DNA from: DASYTH01 sp036002505
GTDB lineage: Bacteria > Actinomycetota > Actinomycetes > Mycobacteriales > Pseudonocardiaceae
DNA: 64,000 nt
Assembly: GCF_036002505.1 (NCBI RefSeq)
Contig: NZ_DASYTH010000297.1
Coordinates: 13,748 to 77,747, forward strand
Direction: 5' to 3'
Both the position numbers and the translations under genes were made by a program. Positions 1 through 6,734 of this stretch are shown here, piece after piece. The notes under the pieces were generated by a model that worked only from the letters and a program-made list of their open reading frames with translations, had not been told where the DNA came from and ran no database searches. Every line of letters begins with the position of its first letter. Position 1 is the first letter of the stretch.

Positions 1-22
1 TTAACCCAGTTACCATCCGGTC

Positions 23-36
23 TGGGAGCGCTCCCA
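23..36. promoter_or_regulatory. CelR/CebR-type operator upstream of GH6
   Basis: Perfect 14-bp palindrome TGGGAGCGCTCCCA, extended to TC...GA on each side, 52 bp before the GH6 start codon. The same 14-mer is the known binding site of the LacI-family cellulose regulator CelR of Thermobifida fusca and resembles CebR boxes of Streptomyces, which are released by cellobiose. The regulator gene is not in this window. Confidence 0.9.
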
Positions 37-88
37 GAAGGGGGCAGCTGACCGCTGTCCGACATTGGCGTCGAGAGGACGATCCCCG

Positions 89-1906
89 ATGAGAATCCCT
101 GCACAGCCACCACCAGACCGGAAACGCCGAGGTCGCGCGTTCGCGGTCGCCGGCGCGACGGTCGTGCTGGCGGCCGCCACGATCACCTTGGCTAGTACCG
201 GCCCGGCCGGTGCCGCCCCGGCATGTTCGGTGACCTATACGATCCAGAGCGACTGGGGTGCCGGGTTCGTCGCGAACCTGCACTTGGCCAACTCGGGTGA
301 TGCGACGAGCAGTTGGCGAGTCACCTTCACGTTCCCGGGCAACCAGCAGATCCAGATGCCGGGCTGGGGCGCGAACTGGTCCCAGACGGGCCAGAGCGTG
401 GCGGCGACGAACATGTCCTGGAACGGTGCCCTCGGCAACGGGGCGTCCACCGACTTCGGTTTTCAGGCCGCCTACAGCGGAACCAACGCCAGACCGTCCA
501 ATGTCGCGGTGACGTGTACCCCCGCCGGCGGCGGAACGACCACCACGACGCCGACCACCACGACCACGACGAGGACCACGACGTCGACCACCACGACGAC
601 GTCGACCACCACCTCGTCGACGACGACCACCACCACCGGCCCACCCCCGCCGGGCAAGGTGGACAACCCGTTCGCGGGCGCCCGGGGCTACGTCAACCCG
701 GACTGGGCCGCCAACGCCAACAGCGTCGCGGGCGGCAACCGGATCTCCAACCAGTCGACCGCCGTGTGGATGGACCGGATCGCGGCGATCGCCGGCACGA
801 CGACGTCCCGCGGCCTGGTCGGTCACCTCGACGAGGCGGTGCGGCAGGCGGGCAGCAACCCGCTGACGATCCAGATAGTGATCTACGACCTGCCCGGTCG
901 GGACTGCGCGGCGCTGGCTTCCAACGGTGAGCTCGGCCCGACCGACATCGCCCGGTACGAGCACGACTACGTCGACGTGATCGCGGGCATCATGGCCCGC
1001 CCGGCGTACCGCAACCTGCGGATCGTCGCGATCATCGAGCCGGACTCGCTGCCGAACATGGTCACCAACGCCGACGGGCAGGCGGGCGCGACCCCGCAGT
1101 GCGCCACGATGAAGCAGAACGGCAACTACGTCACCGGTGTCGGGTACGCGCTGCACACGCTGAACGCGGTCGGCAACGTGTACAACTACATCGACGTCGG
1201 CCACCACGCCTGGTTGGGCTGGGACTCGAACTTCAACCCGGCCATCGACGAGTTCAAGCTGGCGGCCACCTCGGCCGGCGCCACCGTCGACGACGTGTGG
1301 GGCTTCATCACCAACCTGGCCAACTACGGGGCCACCACCGAGCCGAACTTCACGATCAACAGCTCGGTGAACGGCACGTCGGTGCGCCAGGCGCACTGGA
1401 TCGACTTCAACAACTTTGTCGACGAGCAGTCCTGGGCTGTGGGATTCCGAAACGGGCTGATCAGCCGGGGCGGTTTCCGGTCCAACATCGGCATGCTGAT
1501 CGACACCTCCCGCAACGGGTGGGGCGGCTCCGCCCGTCCGGCCGGTCCCGGCCCGACCACCAGCGTCGACACGTTCGTCGACGGTGGCCGGATCGACCGC
1601 CGCATCCACGCCGGCAACTGGTGCAACCAGGCCGGTGCAGGTCTGGGCGCGCGGCCGACCGCGGCCCCGGCGGCCGGGATCGACGCCTACGTCTGGGTCA
1701 AGCCGCCGGGTGAGTCCGATGGTTCCAGCACGGCGATCCCGAACGACGAGGGCAAGGGCTTTGACCGGATGTGCGACCCCACGTACACCGGCAACGCGCG
1801 CAACGGCAACAGCATGTCCGGCGCGCTGCCCGACTCGCCGCTGGCCGGGCGCTTCTTCCCGGCGCAGTTCCAGCAGCTGATGCAGAACGCTTTCCCGGCA
1901 CTGTAA
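89..1906 (+). CDS. Secreted GH6 cellulase (cellobiohydrolase type) with N-terminal CBM2
   Basis: Secreted beta-1,4-glucanase acting on cellulose from the outside of the cell. The ATG at 89 follows GAGAGGA at a normal distance and is preferred over a TTG at 65. A signal peptide of about 43 residues ends near GAAPA. CBM2 (about 45-145) has the typical C-x-V-x-Y start and aromatic GWGANW strip. A Thr-rich linker (about 146-192) leads to the GH6 catalytic domain (about 193-605). GH6 hallmarks are IYDLPGRDCAALASNGE, containing the catalytic Asp, then IIEPDSLPN and the late KPPGESDG motif. Length and loops resemble exo-acting Cel6B enzymes, so a non-reducing-end cellobiohydrolase is most likely; an endoglucanase is possible. 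CelR box upstream, so probably cellobiose-induced. Confidence 0.93.
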   Translation: MRIPAQPPPDRKRRGRAFAVAGATVVLAAATITLASTGPAGAAPACSVTYTIQSDWGAGFVANLHLANSGDATSSWRVTFTFPGNQQIQMPGWGANWSQTGQSVAATNMSWNGALGNGASTDFGFQAAYSGTNARPSNVAVTCTPAGGGTTTTTPTTTTTTRTTTSTTTTTSTTTSSTTTTTTGPPPPGKVDNPFAGARGYVNPDWAANANSVAGGNRISNQSTAVWMDRIAAIAGTTTSRGLVGHLDEAVRQAGSNPLTIQIVIYDLPGRDCAALASNGELGPTDIARYEHDYVDVIAGIMARPAYRNLRIVAIIEPDSLPNMVTNADGQAGATPQCATMKQNGNYVTGVGYALHTLNAVGNVYNYIDVGHHAWLGWDSNFNPAIDEFKLAATSAGATVDDVWGFITNLANYGATTEPNFTINSSVNGTSVRQAHWIDFNNFVDEQSWAVGFRNGLISRGGFRSNIGMLIDTSRNGWGGSARPAGPGPTTSVDTFVDGGRIDRRIHAGNWCNQAGAGLGARPTAAPAAGIDAYVWVKPPGESDGSSTAIPNDEGKGFDRMCDPTYTGNARNGNSMSGALPDSPLAGRFFPAQFQQLMQNAFPAL

Positions 1907-1922
1907 GGGAAAGTAGTTAGAC

Positions 1923-1967
1923 CTGAGGGCCGCCCGCATCATCCCGGAGGGTGCGGGCGGCCTTCAG
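1923..1967 (+). terminator. Hairpin terminator after GH6
   Basis: GGCCGCCCGCA (1928-1938) pairs with TGCGGGCGGCC (1952-1962) across a 13-nt loop, and the stem extends outward as CTGA/TCAG with one mismatch. It begins 17 bp after the GH6 stop. Confidence 0.75.
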
Positions 1968-1981
1968 CCTGCCCAGGGCAC

Positions 1982-2195
1982 GGAACACACCTACGCCAAG
2001 CCGGAACACACCTACGCGAAGCCGTAACACACCCACGCCAAGCCGTGACACGGCTACGCGAAGCCGGGACACGCGGTGTGGTGGTGGCGGCCCGGGCGTG
2101 TCCCGCTTTCCGGTAGGCATGTTCCGGGTCTGCGTAGGCGTGTTCGGCTTTGGCGTAGGCATGTTCGGCGTTGACGTAGGTGTGTTCCGCTTTCC
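1982..2195. repeat. Opposed arrays of 21-bp repeats
   Basis: Four exact-length 21-bp units of the type GGAACACACCTACGCCAAGC(C) run from 1982 to 2065. After a short GC-rich spacer four inverted units of the type CGTAGGCGTGTTCGGCTTTGG run from 2112 to 2195. Because 21 is a multiple of three, all frames stay open and give spurious repeat ORFs (for example 1951-2415 plus and 2054-2299 minus). The array sits between the convergent GH6 and LPMO genes and between their terminators. Confidence 0.85.
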
Positions 2196-2207
2196 GGGGC
2201 TGGCAAG

Positions 2208-2245
2208 CCGAAGGCCGCCCTCGCGGTGGCGGGGGCGGCCTTCGG
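2208..2245 (-). terminator. Hairpin terminator after the LPMO gene
   Basis: CCGAAGGCCGCCC (2208-2220) pairs with GGGCGGCCTTCGG (2233-2245) across a 12-nt loop. It lies 17 bp beyond the LPMO stop codon on the minus strand. Confidence 0.75.
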
Positions 2246-2261
2246 GTGGGGCGAGGCGGGA

Positions 2262-3434
2262 TCAGCCGCCGTGGTGGTGTGCGACGGACTGCACGTCACC
2301 GTTCTGGTGGTTGAAGTGCTGGAACAGGGTGGGGAGGGCCTTCAGCCGCAGGAAGAGGTTGCTGATGAAGGTGGTTGGGGTTGCTGAGGTGGAGCTGGCA
2401 CCGGTGGGGGTTTGACATGCCGTGATGTTCGTCGGCGGGTTGTTGGTGCCGTCATGGGAGCCCTGGAAGCCGAAGGTCACCGACTTGCCGGGGTCGATGT
2501 GCAGGTTGTATCTCGCGTTGTTGGCGGTGACGTTCTGGGCGGTCTGCGCGATGTCGGAGTCCCAGAACTGGGTGACCCGCTGGTTGTTCGGGAACGTCCA
2601 GCGGACGGTCCAGCCGTTGACCGGGTTGGTGCCGGTGTTGGTCACCGTCACGTTGGCGTTGAAGCCGACGTTCCAGCTGGCCGTGATCGTGTAGGTGGCC
2701 GAGCAGCTGACCGGCGGCGGCGGGGGCGGTGGCGGCGGGGGCGGCGGCGCGCCCGCACCGAACCAGACGTCCGAGCAGTTGTAGAACGCCTCCGGGCTGT
2801 CCGAGCGCTGCATGATCGTGTAGATGATGTGGCGGCCGGACTTGTTGGCCGGCAAGGTAACCGGCCAGGTGTACTCGCGACCGAGCGGGCCGCTGCCGTC
2901 GAGCGGCGGGTTGGTCACCGAGTTGAACGGCGTGGCCTCCAGATCAGACCACTTGAGTGGCAGATCGGGGTTCCAGCCGTCCCGGGTCACGAAGCTCTGC
3001 CAGGTGCCGGGGTGCGGCGCCCAGGCGTTGTAGCGGAACGTGACGTTGGCACCGGGTTGCATTCCGGTGGTCGGGAAGTCCTGCCGGCCGGCCCGGAACT
3101 TGATGAACGCATCCTGCGGTCCGCAGAGGTTACCGTCCGGAACGATCGTCCGGTGGTTGCCGCCGGCGTTGCTGAGCAGGTTGCCGAACCAGTTCCAGAA
3201 CGCGAAGTGGTCCTGCGGACCGTTGAGCCAGGCGTCCTGGCAGGCCGGGTTCGTCGGGAACAGATCCCCTCCGTTTCCGCCGTTCAGGCCGTCGACGTAG
3301 CACGCGTACGTGCGGGAAGGGGGGAAAACCGTGGAACCGTGCGCGAACGCGACGGGCCCGGGCAACACCACCAGCAGGGCGCCGGTGAGGGCGGCGGTCA
3401 TGGCGCCCACCCCCACCTTGTGGAGTGCTCTCAT
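2262..3434 (-). CDS. AA10 lytic polysaccharide monooxygenase with CBM2
   Basis: Secreted copper enzyme that oxidatively cleaves crystalline polysaccharide, here probably cellulose given the CBM2 and cellulase neighbours. The signal peptide ends at VAFA, leaving the mature N-terminus HGSTVFPPSR; that first His and the His of NAWAPHPGTWQ form the histidine brace. The AA10 domain (about 33-228) is followed by a linker of 11 consecutive prolines (encoded near 2715-2751) and a CBM2 (about 242-345). An unusual roughly 45-residue tail rich in Asn and His ends HHHGG. An ATG at 3434 and a GTG at 3443 are both possible; AAAGGAG is 12 nt from the ATG and 3 nt from the GTG. Transcribed divergently from GH48 with CelR boxes in between. 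Confidence 0.93.
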   Translation of the reverse strand: MRALHKVGVGAMTAALTGALLVVLPGPVAFAHGSTVFPPSRTYACYVDGLNGGNGGDLFPTNPACQDAWLNGPQDHFAFWNWFGNLLSNAGGNHRTIVPDGNLCGPQDAFIKFRAGRQDFPTTGMQPGANVTFRYNAWAPHPGTWQSFVTRDGWNPDLPLKWSDLEATPFNSVTNPPLDGSGPLGREYTWPVTLPANKSGRHIIYTIMQRSDSPEAFYNCSDVWFGAGAPPPPPPPPPPPPVSCSATYTITASWNVGFNANVTVTNTGTNPVNGWTVRWTFPNNQRVTQFWDSDIAQTAQNVTANNARYNLHIDPGKSVTFGFQGSHDGTNNPPTNITACQTPTGASSTSATPTTFISNLFLRLKALPTLFQHFNHQNGDVQSVAHHHGG

Positions 3435-3470
3435 GTGGCCCACCGTCTCCTTTCAGTTACCGAAAGCGAT

Positions 3471-3484
3471 TGGGAGCGCTCCCA
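3471..3484. promoter_or_regulatory. CelR/CebR-type operator, LPMO side
   Basis: Exact TGGGAGCGCTCCCA, 36 bp before the LPMO ATG in the LPMO/GH48 divergent promoter region. Confidence 0.9.
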
Positions 3485-3621
3485 GGATCAAGCGTGTAAC
3501 GTCCGTGTGTCAACGGCAGGTGTCTCAAGTTGCGTATCAATGTCGTGCGGCAGTCATCTTGGGCACGGTGAAACATTGACACCTCAGGTGATCACCTGGT
3601 AACAACTTGTTTACGGATTTC

Positions 3622-3635
3622 TGGGAGCGCTCCCA
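3622..3635. promoter_or_regulatory. CelR/CebR-type operator, GH48 side
   Basis: Exact TGGGAGCGCTCCCA extended to a 20-bp palindrome (TTC...GAA, 3619-3638), 59 bp before the GH48 start. Confidence 0.9.
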
Positions 3636-3694
3636 GAATGTCGCTCGCGACCCATGCGGCCACCCGGACGCGGCCTGACCACCTGGAGTACCCA

Positions 3695-6634
3695 ATGAGA
3701 CGACTAAACCGGCTGGGAGCGCTCCCAAGCGCGATCCTGGCCATCAGCGTCGCGGCCACACCCTTGGCCGTGGCCGCGGACGTATCGCCACAAGCCATCG
3801 CCTGCTCGGTCGACTACACGATCCAGAACGACTGGGGCGCGGGCTTCGTCACGAACATCCGGCTCACCAACCGCGGTGACGCCCTCAACGGGTGGTCACT
3901 CACCTTTACGTTCCCGGGCAACCAGCGGATTCAGATGCCCGGGTGGAGCGCGAACTGGACCCAGGCGGCCGGCAGCGCCAACGTCACGGCGACGAACCTG
4001 AGCTGGAACGGGAACCTGGCCAACGGTCAGTTCACCGAGTTCGGGTTCCAGGCCACCAACAGCGGCACCAACGCGAAGCCGACGAACTTCGCCGTCAACG
4101 GCACCGTCTGCGGTGGCGGTGTCAACCAGCCGCCGACCGTGTCGCTGACCTCGCCGGCCTCCGGCGCCAGCTTCACCGCGGGCAGCAACATCCCGCTGGC
4201 CGCCACCGCCGCCGACACCGACGGCACCGTGGCGAAGGTGGACTTCTTCGCCAACAACGGCGGCTCCGACGTCCTGGTCGGCACCGACAACTCCAGCCCG
4301 TACGCGGCCACCTGGCAGAACGTGGCCGCCGGCAACTACGTGCTGACGGCCCGGGCCACCGACAACGCGGGCGCGGTCGGCGCCTCGACACCGGTGGACA
4401 TCACGGTGCGGCCGAACACCGGACCGGCCGTCGTCGCGGCACCCGCGGCGATCAACGTCCCGGAGAACGGCACGGCCACCGTGGCCCTGCGGCTGTCCCA
4501 GCAGCCGACCGGCACGGTCACCGTGAACACCGCCAAGACCTCCGGTGACGCCGACCTGACGGTGTCCGCGGGGGCCGCGCTGACGTTCAACGCCACCACC
4601 TGGAACACCCCGCAGAACGTGACGCTGCGGGCGGCCGAGGACACCGACAGCGCCAACGGCGTGGCCACGTTCTCCGCCACCGCGACCGGGCACACGGCGG
4701 CCACCATCACGGCCACCGAGACGGACAACGACCTGTCCGACATGGCCCAGCGGTTCATGACGCAGTACAACAAGATCATGGCCACGGGTGCCGGGTACTT
4801 CAGCAGCCACACGCCGAAGATCCCGTACCACTCGATCGAGACGCTGATCGTCGAGGCGCCGGACTACGGCCACGTCACCACGTCCGAGGCGTACAGCTAC
4901 TGGCTCTGGCTCGAGGCCGCGTACGGCCAGGCCACCCAGGACTGGAGCCGGTTCAACACGGCCTGGCAGTCGATGGAGACGCACATCATCCCCACGTCGG
5001 CCGACCAGCCGGGCAACGCCGGCTACAACCCGAACGACACGGCGACCTTCGCGCCCGAGTTCGACCTGCCCAACCAGTACCCGTCGCCGCTGGACAACAA
5101 CGTCGCGACCGGTCCGGACCCGCTGGCCAACGAGCTGCAGAGCACGTACGGCACCCGGGACATCTACGGCATGCACTGGCTGCAGGACGTGGACAACCGG
5201 TACGGCTACGGCCGCCGCGGGCAGGCCAACACCAGCCCGGCCTACATCAACACCTTCCAGCGTGGCCCGCAGGAGTCGGTGTGGGAGACCATCCCGCAGC
5301 CGTCCTGGGAGCCGTTCAACGCCGGACAGGGTGGGCCCAACGGGTTCCTGCCGCTGTTCATCCAGGATTCCAGCTATGCCAGGCAATGGCGCTACACCAA
5401 CGCGCCGGACGCCGACGCCCGCGCCGTGCAGGCCGCCTACTGGGCCCTGACCTGGTCCACCCAGCAGGGCAAGCAGGCCGACACCGCGACCACCGTGGGC
5501 AAGGCCGCGAAGCTGGGCGACTACCTGAGGTACGCGTTCTACGACAAGTACTTCAAGAAGGTGGGCAACTGCGTCGGACCGACCACCTGCCCGGCCGGTA
5601 CCGGCAAGGACGCCTCCACCGGCCTGCTCACCTGGTACTACGCCTGGGGCGGCGCGATGGACGGCGCCTGGGCGTGGCGCATCGGGTCGAGCCAGGCGCA
5701 CTTCGGCTACCAGAACCCGCTGGCCGCGTTCGCGCTGTCGACGGTGCCGCAACTCCGGCCGCAGTCGCCGACCGCGGCCGCCGACTGGGCCGGCAGCCTC
5801 ACCCGGCAGATGGAGTTCTACCGGTGGCTGCAGTCCAACGAGGGCGGCATCGCCGGTGGCGCGACCAACAGTTGGGCCGGGCGGTACGCCACTCCGCCGG
5901 CCGGTGACCCGACCTTCTACGGGATGTTCTACGACTTCCAGCCCGTCTACCACGACCCGCCGAGCAACGAGTGGTTCGGCATGCAGGTGTGGTCGATGGA
6001 ACGCGTCGCCGAGTACTACAACGTGACCGGCAACGCGGCTGCGAAGACGATCCTGGACAAGTGGGTCTCCTGGGCGCGCGCCAACACCACGGTGAACGCC
6101 GCGGCGGGCACCTGGTCCATCCCGAGCAAGCTGGGCTGGTCCGGGCAGCCGGACACCTGGAACCCGACCACCCCGGGTGCCAACGCCGGCCTGCACGTTT
6201 CGGTCGTCGAGCGTGGCAACGACGTCGGTGTGACGGCCGCTCTGGCCAAGACACTGATGTACTACGCGGCGCGCGCGGGCGACACGGTGTCCCGTGACCT
6301 GGCCAAGAGCCTGCTCGACGCGATGTGGGCGACTCCGAACCAGGACACCAAGGGCATCTCGGTGACCGAGACCCGGACCGACTACAACCGGTTCGACGAC
6401 CCGGTCTTCGTTCCGTCCGGCTTCACCGGGACGATGGCCAACGGCGACGCGATCAACCAGAGCTCGACGTTCATGTCGATCCGGTCCTGGTACCAGCAGG
6501 ACCAGGCGTGGCCGCAGGTGCAGACGTTCCTGAACGGCGGCGCGGCACCCAGCTTCCGGTACCACCGGTTCTGGGCGCAGGCCGACATCGCCCTGGCGAT
6601 GGCTGACTACGGCCGGTTGTTCCCCACCCCATAA
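3695..6634 (+). CDS. Secreted GH48 cellobiohydrolase with CBM2, Ig-like and Calx-beta-like modules
   Basis: Processive reducing-end exocellulase, usually the key partner of GH6 and GH9 enzymes in actinomycete cellulolysis. The ATG at 3695 has GGAG six bases upstream; an ATG at 3638 would start inside the operator region and lacks a signal peptide. Order: signal peptide (about 1-30), CBM2 (about 34-135), a bacterial Ig-like domain (about 145-240, PPTVSLTSPASG), a Calx-beta-like domain (about 243-345, INVPENGTATVAL), and the GH48 domain (about 348-979). GH48 signatures include TLIVEAPDYGHVTTSEA, which holds the general acid region, and IYGMHWLQDVDNRYGYG. Size is normal for a full GH48 plus modules. 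Confidence 0.95.
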   Translation: MRRLNRLGALPSAILAISVAATPLAVAADVSPQAIACSVDYTIQNDWGAGFVTNIRLTNRGDALNGWSLTFTFPGNQRIQMPGWSANWTQAAGSANVTATNLSWNGNLANGQFTEFGFQATNSGTNAKPTNFAVNGTVCGGGVNQPPTVSLTSPASGASFTAGSNIPLAATAADTDGTVAKVDFFANNGGSDVLVGTDNSSPYAATWQNVAAGNYVLTARATDNAGAVGASTPVDITVRPNTGPAVVAAPAAINVPENGTATVALRLSQQPTGTVTVNTAKTSGDADLTVSAGAALTFNATTWNTPQNVTLRAAEDTDSANGVATFSATATGHTAATITATETDNDLSDMAQRFMTQYNKIMATGAGYFSSHTPKIPYHSIETLIVEAPDYGHVTTSEAYSYWLWLEAAYGQATQDWSRFNTAWQSMETHIIPTSADQPGNAGYNPNDTATFAPEFDLPNQYPSPLDNNVATGPDPLANELQSTYGTRDIYGMHWLQDVDNRYGYGRRGQANTSPAYINTFQRGPQESVWETIPQPSWEPFNAGQGGPNGFLPLFIQDSSYARQWRYTNAPDADARAVQAAYWALTWSTQQGKQADTATTVGKAAKLGDYLRYAFYDKYFKKVGNCVGPTTCPAGTGKDASTGLLTWYYAWGGAMDGAWAWRIGSSQAHFGYQNPLAAFALSTVPQLRPQSPTAAADWAGSLTRQMEFYRWLQSNEGGIAGGATNSWAGRYATPPAGDPTFYGMFYDFQPVYHDPPSNEWFGMQVWSMERVAEYYNVTGNAAAKTILDKWVSWARANTTVNAAAGTWSIPSKLGWSGQPDTWNPTTPGANAGLHVSVVERGNDVGVTAALAKTLMYYAARAGDTVSRDLAKSLLDAMWATPNQDTKGISVTETRTDYNRFDDPVFVPSGFTGTMANGDAINQSSTFMSIRSWYQQDQAWPQVQTFLNGGAAPSFRYHRFWAQADIALAMADYGRLFPTP
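3714..3727. promoter_or_regulatory. CelR/CebR-type operator inside GH48 signal-peptide codons
   Basis: Exact TGGGAGCGCTCCCA located 20 bp after the GH48 ATG, where it encodes part of LGALPS. A repressor bound here could act as a roadblock, and the site lies 92 bp (nearly nine helical turns) from the upstream box. Confidence 0.8.
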
Positions 6635-6640
6635 GACGGT

Positions 6641-6678
6641 GGCGGGGCCCGCTGCACCCTGTCGGCGCGGGCCCCGCC
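6641..6678 (+). terminator. Hairpin terminator after GH48
   Basis: GGCGGGGCCCGC (6641-6652) pairs perfectly with GCGGGCCCCGCC (6667-6678), 6 bp after the GH48 stop. Confidence 0.8.
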
Positions 6679-6734
6679 TCCTTTCACCGCAACAAATTCC
6701 ATACCGTCCTTACCCAACGGAGGGATCGAGGACA

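Noticed and set aside
1982..2195. Possible CRISPR array
   Set aside because: Units are contiguous at 21 bp with no spacers, and the second half is inverted; no cas genes.
1951..2415. ORFs with heptapeptide repeats (RNTPTPS-type) in both strands
   Set aside because: They come from the 21-bp repeat units, which keep all frames open; no ribosome site and part lies over the LPMO gene.
3896..6565. 889-codon minus-strand ORF opposite GH48, and similar giant antisense frames at 9359-12727, 43997-47905 and 59866-63759
   Set aside because: They are mirror frames of strongly coding plus-strand genes in GC-rich DNA, are Arg/Gly/Val-rich, and lack domains, signal peptides or ribosome sites.
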